A stretch of DNA of 31,926 bases, taken from W11650 sp963545585. Lineage in GTDB: Bacteria; Bacillota; Clostridia; Lachnospirales; Vallitaleaceae. Numbering within the stretch: position 1 is the first letter of the stretch; every line of letters starts with the position of its first letter. A model generated the notes under the pieces. It did not search any database and had not been told where the DNA came from. It saw nothing but the letters and a program-made list of their open reading frames with translations. The stretch covers positions 1-31,926 of the forward strand of contig CAUUKX010000012.1 of the NCBI GenBank assembly GCA_963545585.1, read 5' to 3'. Of this stretch, positions 8,517-17,127 are shown one piece after another. The translations under genes and the position numbers were made by a program.

Positions 8517-8835
8517 ATCCGGCCTCGCTTTCTGTTTTTTTCATCACCTTAATATCCGGCAAAATATTGGAAGCGAAAGCATCATAATAATAAGCGTACT
8601 GCTCCTCATCCAAAATCAAGCCGTAATTTTTCTGCAAATATTTTAGGCTGGAGGGATAACTTCCTTCCAAGGCATAGCAGGCCGTGGCGTAATGACGGAT
8701 AATGCCTTCGATTTGTTCCGTCCCCATTTCTTTATCCGAAATATCATAATTGTTCAGCTGCCAGACAATAATAATCAGTGCGGCGGCGATGAAAAAAAGC
8801 GCCACAAAGCTGGTATTCATCGAGACGCGTTTCAT
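8509..8835 (-). CDS. Small pilus-cluster membrane protein
   Basis: A 108-aa protein with an N-terminal hydrophobic helix (TSFVALFFIAAALIIIVWQL, about residues 8-27) and a short outer domain with an ALEGSYPSSLKYL segment. That segment resembles the start of the globular part of pilin-like proteins, where a sequence like 'EGxYPxsl' follows the helix. No GFTLxE signal is present. AAGGAGG precedes the ATG. It lies 9 bases downstream of pilC and overlaps the next gene. A minor pilus subunit is the likeliest role, by inference from context. Confidence 0.7.
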   Translation of the reverse strand: MKRVSMNTSFVALFFIAAALIIIVWQLNNYDISDKEMGTEQIEGIIRHYATACYALEGSYPSSLKYLQKNYGLILDEEQYAYYYDAFASNILPDIKVMKKTESEAGYE

Positions 8836-8844
8836 AGTCCCTCC

Positions 8845-9897
8845 TTATCCGATATTATTCATAATACTGACCACCGGCAGAACTACCGAAATCAAAATAA
8901 TACCCACAATCACCGATAAAATAATAATCAGCATCGGCTCTAATACGCTGGTCAGTCTGGCCAGCTTATCATCAACCTCTCTGTCCATTTCTTCCGCCGC
9001 CCGCAAAAGCGCCTTATCCATTTGACCGGTAGCCACGCCGACAGCAAACAGCTTAATCAGAAGCCGGGGGAAAAGCCGCAGCCGCTCAATCACTTCATCT
9101 AAGCTCGTGCCTTCATTGACCTGACGGATGCTGCCTTTGATTCCCACCGCCAAGTATTCATTATCAATTACCGGATGAATCATCTCCAGCGCCCGACTGA
9201 CCGCAATGCCGCTGCTCATCAAAAGCCCTAAATTCCGAGCAAATCGAGCCGCCAGCATGGCTGCTGTCAATTCCTTTTGATAAGGAATATGAAACTTCAA
9301 AGCATCAAAAAACACTTTGCCCTTTTCTGTCCGACCGTAATAATAAATCCCGCCCATCAGCAAAATAAGCACCAACAAAATTATCCAACCGTAGCCTCTT
9401 AAAAATAAGCCCATCTGTAAAATTAATTTCGTCGCCCGCGGCATTTCTCCGCCCAAAGATTTTAATACCCGGTCAAACATCGGCATGACCTCGGTAATCA
9501 GCAGGATAATTACGCCAAACATTAACACTGTTAAAATCAAAGGATAGGTAACCGCCTGCCGCACTTTTTTCAAAGTCAGCATATCCCGCTCATAGGTCTG
9601 AGCGATCTGCTCCAAAATCTCGGCCAAATTGCCGCTTTCCTCACCGATTCCGACCATACTGACATAAAAGCTGGAAAAGATTTCTTCCTGCTCCTTAATG
9701 ACATCACCAAAACTGTAGCCCATATAAATCTTTGCTGTCATTTCCTCCAGCGCTTTCATTAACAGCGGCTCCTCGGATTTGGAGCGGATAATGTCCAAGG
9801 CCTCAGTAATCGTAATATCCGAATTAAGAGCCAGTGCCAGCTGCCGGGAAAAGAGAATCCTAACTGGCTTGCTTAATTTTCCTTTGCTTGCTTTCAT
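8845..9897 (-). CDS. pilC: Type IV pilus platform protein, PilC/GspF family
   Basis: A polytopic inner-membrane platform on which the ATPase acts to move pilin subunits. The 350-aa protein has two T2SSF repeats (about residues 13-136 and 214-338). The repeats carry the conserved GEESGNL (85-91) and its counterpart GVATGQMD (287-294). Hydrophobic segments lie near 117-136, 169-187 and 321-343. It is shorter than the ~400 aa of Gram-negative PilC, lacking the N-terminal extension. AGGAGG lies ahead of the ATG, and the gene starts 13 bases after pilT. Confidence 0.92.
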   Translation of the reverse strand: MKASKGKLSKPVRILFSRQLALALNSDITITEALDIIRSKSEEPLLMKALEEMTAKIYMGYSFGDVIKEQEEIFSSFYVSMVGIGEESGNLAEILEQIAQTYERDMLTLKKVRQAVTYPLILTVLMFGVIILLITEVMPMFDRVLKSLGGEMPRATKLILQMGLFLRGYGWIILLVLILLMGGIYYYGRTEKGKVFFDALKFHIPYQKELTAAMLAARFARNLGLLMSSGIAVSRALEMIHPVIDNEYLAVGIKGSIRQVNEGTSLDEVIERLRLFPRLLIKLFAVGVATGQMDKALLRAAEEMDREVDDKLARLTSVLEPMLIIILSVIVGIILISVVLPVVSIMNNIG

Positions 9898-9910
9898 TCT
9901 TTCCTCCTAC

Positions 9911-10999
9911 TTAAAGACTGGGTTGATTAAAATAGTTTTCAAAAAGCTGTGAATCTGCCGACTTTAAATAGCCGACTTCATGGGTAATTATGCCCTCTCT
10001 GGCAAGCTTGGCCAAGGTTCTTTCCATTGATACCATCCCTTGCTTGGCACCGGTTTGAATCAAATTGGATACCTGAAAATGCTTGCCTTCGCGAATCATA
10101 TTGCGCACAGCCGGCGTTACGCACAACACCTCGGCTACGGCAATCAAGCCTCTTTTATCCGCTCGGGGCAGAAGCTGCTGCGACACAACCCCTTCTAATA
10201 CAGTGGCCAGCTGACTCTGCACCTGAGTATGCTGCTCTTTGCTGAAACCGTCTAAAATCCGGTCAATCGCCTTGACTGCGCTGCCGGTATGAAGCGTAGT
10301 CAGCACCAAATGTCCGGTTTCGGCTGCCGTAAGTGCCGTCTGCATGGTTTCCATATCCCGCATTTCCCCAACCATGATCACATCCGGATCCTCTCTTAAA
10401 GCAGATTTTAAGGCTGAAGCAAAATTAACTGCATCACCTCCTACTTCCCGCTGCGTAATCATGCTGTCTTTATGACTATGCAGGTATTCCAAAGGATCCT
10501 CAACCGTAATAATATGATATTTCTTATTCTCATTGATGTAATCAACCAAACTGGCCAAAGTCGTCGATTTTCCGCTGCCGGTAGCACCAGTAATCAAAAT
10601 CAGGCCTTTGGATTTATGAGCAAAACTCTTAATCACTTCCGGCAAACCCAAATCCTCAAACTTCGGAATTTCAATCGGCAGCGCCCGAATGGCAATCGCA
10701 TAAGTACCCCGCTGATAATAAACATTACAGCGAAACCGGCCTAAGCTTCGCCGGGAATAAGAAAAATCCAGCGACTTTTCTCGCTGCAGCTCCTGCATCT
10801 GAAACTCGGTTAAATATTCATGCACAAATTCAGAAATTTGATCCGGCCGCAGCCGCTCGCTCCCTTCAATATCAATCAAATTGGAATTGACCCGAACCAA
10901 AGGCTTACTGCCGGCACATAAATGCAAATCAGTTCCCCTCATTTCCATCGTTTTATTGAGCAAAAAATCCATATAATCCAGCTGTGACGAATTTTCCAT
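9911..10999 (-). CDS. pilT: PilT-family type IV pilus ATPase
   Basis: A hexameric secretion ATPase of 362 aa. It has Walker A GATGSGKST (138-146), the Asp box ITVEDPLE (164-171), Walker B DPDVIMVGEMRD (204-215) and the His box ending TGHLVLTTLHT (228-238). The AIRALP segment and C-terminal AVRNMIREGKHFQVSNLIQTG are typical of PilT retraction ATPases rather than PilB: there is no PilB N-terminal domain or zinc Cys set. Its ATG begins one base after the sufU stop codon and its AGGAG site lies inside the end of sufU, so it is the first pilus gene of a suf-pil transcript. No pilB or prepilin peptidase gene is present in the window. Confidence 0.95.
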   Translation of the reverse strand: MENSSQLDYMDFLLNKTMEMRGTDLHLCAGSKPLVRVNSNLIDIEGSERLRPDQISEFVHEYLTEFQMQELQREKSLDFSYSRRSLGRFRCNVYYQRGTYAIAIRALPIEIPKFEDLGLPEVIKSFAHKSKGLILITGATGSGKSTTLASLVDYINENKKYHIITVEDPLEYLHSHKDSMITQREVGGDAVNFASALKSALREDPDVIMVGEMRDMETMQTALTAAETGHLVLTTLHTGSAVKAIDRILDGFSKEQHTQVQSQLATVLEGVVSQQLLPRADKRGLIAVAEVLCVTPAVRNMIREGKHFQVSNLIQTGAKQGMVSMERTLAKLAREGIITHEVGYLKSADSQLFENYFNQPSL

Positions 11000-11000
11000 A

Positions 11001-11438
11001 CTATTTTCCCGACTCCTTCTTTAGAATCTCATCTAAGGTGTGCCAGGCCAAAACTGCACACTTTACTCTGGCCGGCATGTTTTTAATGTTCGCCAAAATC
11101 GCTGCATCTTCTAAGACGTCCGCCAATTCTTCCTCTGTTTTTTCTCCTTTGATCATGGCCAAAAAGCTCTCTGCTTTTTCTTTTGCTTCTGCTGCCGAAA
11201 GTCCCCGAATCAAATCAATCATCATCGAAGTCGATGCCTGACTGATGGCGCAGCCGCTGCCGGAAAAAGCTGCGTCTGCAATTCTGCCGTCCTTAATAGT
11301 AAGCTCCAGCATAATATCATCGCCGCAGCTGGGGTTATGTCCATGTTCCTTATGGGTGACTTCAGCTAACTGTTTGCGGTTATGCGCCGCCCGGCTGTGC
11401 TCAGTAATCACCTCCGTATAAATCTGGCTAAGATCCAT
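11001..11438 (-). CDS. sufU: Fe-S cluster assembly protein SufU
   Basis: A 145-aa SufU/IscU-like protein. In Gram-positive bacteria SufU is a zinc-dependent sulfur acceptor for SufS, passing persulfide on to SufBCD. The zinc ligands are visible: C38 and D40 in NPSCGDD, C63 in GSGCAIS and C127 in RVKCAVLAW. It also has the insertion (about residues 80-105) that distinguishes SufU from IscU. It overlaps sufS by 11 bases. AGGAGG lies ahead of the ATG. Confidence 0.95.
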   Translation of the reverse strand: MDLSQIYTEVITEHSRAAHNRKQLAEVTHKEHGHNPSCGDDIMLELTIKDGRIADAAFSGSGCAISQASTSMMIDLIRGLSAAEAKEKAESFLAMIKGEKTEEELADVLEDAAILANIKNMPARVKCAVLAWHTLDEILKKESGK

Positions 11439-12651
11439 AGCCCAACCACCTCCTGACTTCCTTTAATCTCCCAACAAACACATCAATCTCCTCTTTGGTA
11501 TTGTATATGCTAAAGCTAACTCTAACCGCCGCCGGTATTTTCAGTTCTTTCATCAGCGGCTGCGCACAGTGATGCCCAGCCCGCACGGCAATGCCGGCAT
11601 TATCCAAAATACTAGCTGCATCATGCGGGTGAACGCCCTCGATATTAAAGGCAATTACCGGCCCTTTATTCGCTCCCGGCATATCGCCGTAAAGCTGAAT
11701 ATGCTCGGTTCGGCGAAGCTTCTCCACAGCATAAGCTGTTAATTCGCTTTCTATCTTTTGAATTGCCGGCCAGCCGATTTGCTCTATCAAATCCAGCGCC
11801 GCCGCAAAGGCAATGACAGCATCAATATTGGTCGTCCCGGCCTCAAACTTCTGCGGCAGCGGAGCAAAAGTTGTTTTTTCTTTGGTCACATATTCAATCA
11901 TATCACCACCGAATTGGTACGGCGGCATGGCTTCCAGCAGCTCCCTCCGGCCATAAAGCACGCCGATTCCGGTCGGGCCGAAGCATTTATGAGCGCTGAA
12001 CGCTAAAAAATCCGCATCTAAGGCCTGAACGTCAATCGGCTGGTGCGAAACCATCTGTGCGGCATCAATCATCACCACCGCCCCAACGGCATGCGCCCGC
12101 TGAATTAGTTTTTCGATTGGTGTCGCCATCCCCAACACATTGGACATCATAGTCGCCGCCACTAACTTAACGCCGGGGACAATCACCTTTTCCCATTCCG
12201 CTTCTATCCAGCTGCCCTGTTCGTCAATATTTAAAAAAATCAGTTCTGCCCCGGTCTGCTCTGCCAACTGCTGCCAAGGCACAAAATTGCTGTGATGCTC
12301 CAGCAGACTAACCACAATCTTATCCCCGGCTTTTATATTTGCCCGGCCGTAAGTCGAGGCCACCAAATTGATACTGGCCGTTGTTCCGGCCGTAAATATG
12401 ATTTGCTCCGGCGCAGCGGCATGAAGGAAGGCCGCCGTTTTTTTTCTGGTTTGCTCATAAGCCTCTGTTGCTTCCACCGACCAGCGATAGGCACCGCGGT
12501 GAATGTTGGCGTGCCCGGCCTGATTATATCGGGTCAGGCGCTGCAAAACCGCTTCCGGTTTCTGGGTGGATGCAGCATTATCAAAGTAAATCACCTCAGG
12601 GTGGTTTGCAATCGCCGGGAATTGCTTTCGGATTTGACTGTTATCGCACAT
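11428..12651 (-). CDS. sufS: Cysteine desulfurase SufS
   Basis: A PLP enzyme that takes sulfur from cysteine for Fe-S cluster assembly. It is a group II desulfurase of normal length (407 aa). PLP-binding lysine K222 lies in SAHKCFGPTG, the PLP-stacking His pair in SLLEHHSN (119-120), and the persulfide-carrying Cys C362 in RAGHHCAQPLM. It overlaps sufD upstream and sufU downstream by 11 bases each, implying translational coupling. The pairing with SufU rather than SufE matches Firmicute systems. Confidence 0.96.
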   Translation of the reverse strand: MCDNSQIRKQFPAIANHPEVIYFDNAASTQKPEAVLQRLTRYNQAGHANIHRGAYRWSVEATEAYEQTRKKTAAFLHAAAPEQIIFTAGTTASINLVASTYGRANIKAGDKIVVSLLEHHSNFVPWQQLAEQTGAELIFLNIDEQGSWIEAEWEKVIVPGVKLVAATMMSNVLGMATPIEKLIQRAHAVGAVVMIDAAQMVSHQPIDVQALDADFLAFSAHKCFGPTGIGVLYGRRELLEAMPPYQFGGDMIEYVTKEKTTFAPLPQKFEAGTTNIDAVIAFAAALDLIEQIGWPAIQKIESELTAYAVEKLRRTEHIQLYGDMPGANKGPVIAFNIEGVHPHDAASILDNAGIAVRAGHHCAQPLMKELKIPAAVRVSFSIYNTKEEIDVFVGRLKEVRRWLGYGS

Positions 12652-13768
12652 TTCCCAACTTCCCTTCCAGCTCTTTCTCCATCCGCTCGGTTAAATCCGG
12701 CAGCGGCAGCTGATCAAATACGCCGGAAAAAGATGCCCGAATAATCAGTTTTTTGGCTTCCGCTTCTGTAAAACCGCGGCTCATCAAATAAAACATTTTA
12801 TTTTCATCAACCGTTCCGGCATTGGCGGCATGCTCACCGGAGACATCATCTTCATCACAAAACAGCGCCGGAATCGCATCTGCACGAGTATTTTCACTCA
12901 GCAAAATCACATATTCCGCTTCCCGGCCGGTGGACTGACTGGAACCTTTGTGAAAGTAAATATCGCCGCGAAAGACCTTTTTAGCACTGCCAGAAAGTGC
13001 GCCGTTGACCTCAATAAAGGAATCCGTCTTCGCCCCATAGTGCTGAATATTACAGCTCAAATCCAGCCTATTTTCCGCCTCGCCCAAATAAACGCCTTCA
13101 ATTGCTCCGGCCGCACTTTCGCCCAGCAAATAGCTGCGATAATCCGACGCAACCACATCCGCACCTAAATCCACGCTGTAAAACGAAACCTTGGCATCAG
13201 CTGCACATTCGGCTACAGCGTTCATAATATGTACCTTGCTCTCTGGCAGTGTCTGCGCCACATAAACCTTAATCTGCGCATTTTCCCCAGCAATGACTTT
13301 AATCAGGCCAACATGATATTCACTGGCCTTAGGGCTGTCCGTGTCCTGTGCCCGATACTCCAGCACCAGAGACATTTCCGCTCCCGGCTCGGCATAAATC
13401 AAATGCTCGTCCGCCAGCAACGCTTCTCCAGATAAGTCAAAGCAAATATGAACCGGCTTCTCCACAACCTGTCCCCGCTTCAAATGATACACCCGGCTGA
13501 AATTGCTCCAACCCTCCGTCAAATGTACAAACTTAGGGTCAACCCCATATTTATGCTGATTAATTCTCTGATAAAAAGCCTGCGCCTGTTCTTCGCTTAA
13601 ACTATCTATGCCGACCAGCGGAATCTCCGAAACAATCTCGGCCTTAACTTCCGCCGGCAAAAGCTCCGGCTGCTTATATCCGGTAAAACCGATTCGCCTC
13701 CAAACTGGATAAGGCAGTGCAGCAAAGCTCTGTTTCGCCGCTTCTCTGTATTTCAAATAATTTCCCAT
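12641..13768 (-). CDS. sufD: Fe-S cluster scaffold subunit SufD
   Basis: A 375-aa SufBD-family protein forming the scaffold with SufB and SufC. The C-terminal half is the β-helical core with the family's conserved stretch HAANAGTVDENKMFYLMSRG, ending in the helical SufC-binding tail (EAEAKKLIIRASFSGVF). The N-terminal part is shorter and more divergent than in SufB. AGGAG lies ahead of the ATG, 9 bases after sufB. Confidence 0.93.
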   Translation of the reverse strand: MGNYLKYREAAKQSFAALPYPVWRRIGFTGYKQPELLPAEVKAEIVSEIPLVGIDSLSEEQAQAFYQRINQHKYGVDPKFVHLTEGWSNFSRVYHLKRGQVVEKPVHICFDLSGEALLADEHLIYAEPGAEMSLVLEYRAQDTDSPKASEYHVGLIKVIAGENAQIKVYVAQTLPESKVHIMNAVAECAADAKVSFYSVDLGADVVASDYRSYLLGESAAGAIEGVYLGEAENRLDLSCNIQHYGAKTDSFIEVNGALSGSAKKVFRGDIYFHKGSSQSTGREAEYVILLSENTRADAIPALFCDEDDVSGEHAANAGTVDENKMFYLMSRGFTEAEAKKLIIRASFSGVFDQLPLPDLTERMEKELEGKLGNVR

Positions 13769-13777
13769 TACTTTCTC

Positions 13778-15187
13778 CTATCCTATCGAACCGACAAATT
13801 CCAAACTAATCAGATTATTCAGCTCGACCGCATATTCCAGCGGCAGCTCCTTGGTAATCGGTTCAACAAAGCCGCTGACAATCATAGTCTTGGCCTCGAT
13901 TTCATCAATTCCTCTGGACATCAGATAAAAAATCGCATCATCGCTGATCCGCCCGATTTTAGCTTCATGCCCCATGTCAATTTTATCATTGGCCAGCGTG
14001 ATAATCGGCAGAGTATCAGACTTGGACTGATTATCCATCATCAGCGATTCGCAGGAGACCGTGGATCTGCAATGCTCAGCTTCCGGTGTCGTTTTCACCA
14101 GTCCCCGGTAAAAAGCAAAACCGCCGTCTTTGGAAATCGACTTGGTATTGACATTGCTGGTCGTATGACTGGCGGCGTGAAGTACTTTGCAGCCGGTGTC
14201 CAAATGCTGTCCTTCGCCAGCAAAGGTAATGCCAGTAAACTCGGCCTGGGCATACTCACCTTTTAAAATCGTCATCGGGTAAAGCATGGACACTCTGGAA
14301 CCAAAGGAGCCGGATACCCATTCCATCCGGGCATTTTTTTCAACTACTGCCCGCTTGGTATTTAAGTTATACATATTCTTCGACCAGTTTTCAATAGTTG
14401 AATAGCGCAAAGATGCATTTTCCCGAACATAAAGTTCCACGCAGCCGGCATGAAGATTGGCTACGTCATATTTGGGCGCCGAACAACCCTCAATAAAATG
14501 CAGTTTTGCGCCTTTTTCCACAATAATCAAAGTATGCTCAAACTGACCTGCCCCCTTGGCGTTCAGCCGAAAATAAGACTGCAAGGGAATCTCAACCTGC
14601 ACTCCGGCCGGCACATACACAAATGAACCGCCCGACCAGACTGCCCCATGCAGCGCCGCAAACTTGTGATCGGTCGGCGGCACTAACTTCATAAAATGAG
14701 CCTTGACAATATCCTCATATTCCCTGACGGCCGTTTCAATATCCAGATAAACCACACCTTGGTCGGCCAGTTCCTTTTGCAAATTGTGATAAACTACTTC
14801 CGAGTCATACTGCGCCCCTACTCCGGCTAAGGATTCCCTTTCCGCCTGCGGAATACCTAAACGCTCAAAGGTGTTTTTAATATCGTCTGGCACTTCTTCC
14901 CAGGTATGCTGCATGGCCGTCTTCGGCCGGACATAGGTAATAATGTTATCCATATCCAGTCCCGAAATGTCCGGACCCCAAGTTGGAAATGGTTTGCTGT
15001 TATATATCTGTAAGGCCTTTAATCTGGTTTCCAGCATCCAGGCCGGTTCTTTTTTTTCTTCGGATATTTCCCGGACGATTTCTTCGGTTAAACCGGAATC
15101 CGTTTTAAACTCGAAGTTTTCTCCGTCTTTAATATCGTAAATGCCCCTTTCTACATCGGCGACATATGTTTTTCTTTTCTCTTCCAC
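13778..15187 (-). CDS. sufB: Fe-S cluster scaffold subunit SufB (GTG start)
   Basis: The main scaffold protein, 469 aa and usual for the family. The C-terminal core contains the cysteine motif STVSCESLMMDNQSKSDTLP (the counterpart of the cluster-assembly Cys405 of E. coli SufB) and the HEAKIGRISDDAIFYLMSRG helix that docks SufC. The start codon is GTG at 15187, with AAGGAG 6 bases ahead. A hairpin lies in the 133-base gap after sufC, the only sizeable gap inside the suf genes, and could set the SufC:SufB ratio. Confidence 0.96.
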   Translation of the reverse strand: MEEKRKTYVADVERGIYDIKDGENFEFKTDSGLTEEIVREISEEKKEPAWMLETRLKALQIYNSKPFPTWGPDISGLDMDNIITYVRPKTAMQHTWEEVPDDIKNTFERLGIPQAERESLAGVGAQYDSEVVYHNLQKELADQGVVYLDIETAVREYEDIVKAHFMKLVPPTDHKFAALHGAVWSGGSFVYVPAGVQVEIPLQSYFRLNAKGAGQFEHTLIIVEKGAKLHFIEGCSAPKYDVANLHAGCVELYVRENASLRYSTIENWSKNMYNLNTKRAVVEKNARMEWVSGSFGSRVSMLYPMTILKGEYAQAEFTGITFAGEGQHLDTGCKVLHAASHTTSNVNTKSISKDGGFAFYRGLVKTTPEAEHCRSTVSCESLMMDNQSKSDTLPIITLANDKIDMGHEAKIGRISDDAIFYLMSRGIDEIEAKTMIVSGFVEPITKELPLEYAVELNNLISLEFVGSIG

Positions 15188-15276
15188 TGTTTTCTCCTTA
15201 TTTTCCTGTTCTTCCGTCGTCCATTTTAAACGACGTCAACCGCCTTTCCCTCTTTATCCGTTCTGCGTTTTCTTAT

Positions 15277-15310
15277 GAAAAGACTCGGCATTTCTGCCGT
15301 ATAGTCTTTT
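15277..15310 (-). promoter_or_regulatory. Hairpin between sufC and sufB
   Basis: AAAAGACT and AGTCTTTT flank an inner CGGCA-TTTC-TGCCG hairpin, with small unpaired bases between the two stems. On the minus strand it stands between sufC and sufB and ends in TTTT. It could be a partial terminator or an RNA-processing site that makes sufC more abundant than the downstream genes. Confidence 0.45.
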
Positions 15311-15320
15311 TGTCAGACCC

Positions 15321-16061
15321 TTATTTCCCTAAGAAGGCTTCAAAGCCCTGTTCATTGATAACCTGAGTCAACTCCGCTCCGCCAGTCTTAACAAACTTTC
15401 CGTCCACTAAGATATGAACATAATCCGGCTCTAAATACGACAGTAATTTATCATAATGCGTAATCACGATAATCGCATTGGTCTCATTGGCAAAAGCCTT
15501 GACCCCGTCAGCCACCACCTTGATGGCGTCAACATCAAGTCCCGAATCGGTTTCATCCAAAATCGCCACCTTCGGCTGTAAGGTCAGCATCTGCAAAATT
15601 TCATTTTTCTTCTTTTCACCGCCGGAAAAGCCTTCATTTAAATAGCGGCTGGCATATTTCACATCCATATTTAAAAGATCCATATTTTTCATCAGTTCCC
15701 GCTTAAACGGAATCACCTTCTGAGCCTGACCAGTCACTGCCGCTTTGGCCGTCCGCAGGAAGTTCTCAACCGTTACGCCGGGAATGATTTCCGGTGTTTG
15801 AAAGCTCATAAATAAGCCGGTTTTCGCTCTTTCGTCAACTCTCATACTCAGCAGTTCCCGGCCATCCAAAAAAGCGTCGCCCGCTGTTACTTCATAGGCT
15901 TCATGACCCATCAGCGTATAGGCCAGCGTTGATTTACCCGCACCGTTCGGCCCCATGATAATATGAATCTCACCGGCCTTGACCGTCAAATCAATGCCTT
16001 TTAATATTTCTCTCTCGGCAATCCGAGAATGTAAGTTCTTTACTTCTAATAATGCACTCAT
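15321..16061 (-). CDS. sufC: Fe-S assembly ATPase SufC
   Basis: The ABC-type ATPase of the SufBCD complex, 246 aa. It has Walker A GPNGAGKST (37-45), Q-loop Q88, signature FSGGEKKK (145-152), Walker B VAILDE (165-170), the SGLD D-loop and H202. The GGEKKKNEILQ form of the signature region is specific to SufC. First gene of sufCBDSU. AAGGAAG precedes the ATG. Confidence 0.97.
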   Translation of the reverse strand: MSALLEVKNLHSRIAEREILKGIDLTVKAGEIHIIMGPNGAGKSTLAYTLMGHEAYEVTAGDAFLDGRELLSMRVDERAKTGLFMSFQTPEIIPGVTVENFLRTAKAAVTGQAQKVIPFKRELMKNMDLLNMDVKYASRYLNEGFSGGEKKKNEILQMLTLQPKVAILDETDSGLDVDAIKVVADGVKAFANETNAIIVITHYDKLLSYLEPDYVHILVDGKFVKTGGAELTQVINEQGFEAFLGK

Positions 16062-16200
16062 AAATTTTCTTCCTTTTCTGCTTTATTTTCATCCGGCTTT
16101 TTTCAGCTGCTGAAAGCGATATTCCGGTACCTCTCGCACAATTAAAAAGAGTTTCCGCCGCAAAACCAGCCGCATTAGCCTGTAAATTTTATTTCTTTTA

Positions 16201-16229
16201 AGTATACCACATTTCTTACCGTATTAAAA
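16201..16229 (-). promoter_or_regulatory. Possible promoter of the suf operon
   Basis: On the minus strand TATACT (16201-16206) sits 17 bases after TTTTAA (16224-16229). The -10 is good and the -35 is weak, which would suit an activated or repressed promoter. The rest of 16062-16408 holds no gene I can support, only A/T-rich leader. Confidence 0.4.
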
Positions 16230-16408
16230 GCCTTGTCTTTCGGTTTTTTAATTATGTTCGTTTTTCTTTTCACAAAGCGATTTTTAAAAGACTTTCCGCA
16301 ATTCAGCAGGAGGTTTCCTATTATTTGCGGACAGTCTTGCCCTCTGCTAACAGTTTCCACTACTAAGCCTGTAACAAACTTTCACCATTAAGTTATCACC
16401 CATTCCGG

Positions 16409-16453
16409 AGAAATCAAATAAAACCGCCATTCCGGCGGTTTTATTTGATTTCT
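16409..16453 (-). terminator. Perfect 20-bp hairpin terminator (bidirectional)
   Basis: A perfect 20-base stem runs from 16409-16428 to 16434-16453 with a 5-base loop. Its GC core is ACCGCC/GGCGGT, flanked by A- and T-rich arms. It lies just after the stop of the small lipoprotein gene (minus strand). Confidence 0.85.
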
Positions 16454-16465
16454 ATCCTATTTTTA

Positions 16466-16879
16466 TTACTTTACTTTTTTATAAATATATTCTCCGATCT
16501 TAACATCTTTATTTTCCAACAGTTCAAAAGTATATGTTTGTGTCGGTTTTTTAAGCCATTTTTTTACCATCCAAGCTAAAGTCGGATTGCTTGCTAATTT
16601 GTCTATGACAGAATCGGTAAGTTTAAAAGTAAACGTAATTTTATCTCTATAAACCCGATAAGTGCTCTCCAAAGGAATCACTTTCAAAAAATATACCTTT
16701 GCATTATATCCTTCAAATTCTACTTTTGAGGGCATTCCTTGAGCCGTAAGATCAAACCATGAATTTTGTCTTTCATATGTTCCTTCTAACTTCATTCCTC
16801 TTGCACACCCGGTAAATATGGTTGTTACCATCATTACCATCATTACCATCGCCAACACACGCTTCATTCTGCTTTTCAT
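16466..16879 (-). CDS. Small lipoprotein of unknown function
   Basis: A 137-aa protein starting MKSRMKRV, with a Met-rich hydrophobic signal and a lipobox-like FTGC (Cys about residue 25), so it is probably a lipid-anchored surface protein. The mature part, beginning RGMKLEGTYERQNSWFDL and ending with GEYIYKKVK, looks like a small β-rich domain. I recognise no family. The start at 16879 has GGAAAGGA ahead; an in-frame ATG six codons upstream does not. The codons look more A/T-rich than in neighbouring genes. It is flanked by a strong terminator and a MITE-like element, so it is monocistronic. Confidence 0.75.
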   Translation of the reverse strand: MKSRMKRVLAMVMMVMMVTTIFTGCARGMKLEGTYERQNSWFDLTAQGMPSKVEFEGYNAKVYFLKVIPLESTYRVYRDKITFTFKLTDSVIDKLASNPTLAWMVKKWLKKPTQTYTFELLENKDVKIGEYIYKKVK

Positions 16880-16917
16880 AAAATTCCTTTCCGGCACATT
16901 GCCAAGACAGCATATGA

Positions 16918-17109
16918 TTATAACTCAGCTTTCCCCTAATAGAAAACTTAAGCGGACAATCTTCCCCAATCGAAAGCTCCGCTCTCGACCGACGATATCG
17001 CAACTTATCTATCGTTCCCGCCCGCCACCAAAAGGCGTATCTTTCGGGAAACAACGATCCTAAAAGGACTGCTCTTGTTTTGCAGAATATGGAAAAGCTG
17101 AGTTATTAA
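16918..17109. repeat. Interspersed inverted-repeat element, copy 2
   Basis: The left end TTATAACTCAGCTTTCCCC (16918-16936) is matched by the inverted right end GGAAAAGCTGAGTTATTAA (17091-17109). The ends are well kept, but the 150-base interior differs from the other copies, apart from a CGAAAGCT piece. This suggests that only the ends are needed for mobility or function. It lies between the small lipoprotein gene and the 3' end of the 279-aa gene. Confidence 0.75.
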
Positions 17110-17127
17110 GAACACATTATGGTTCGC

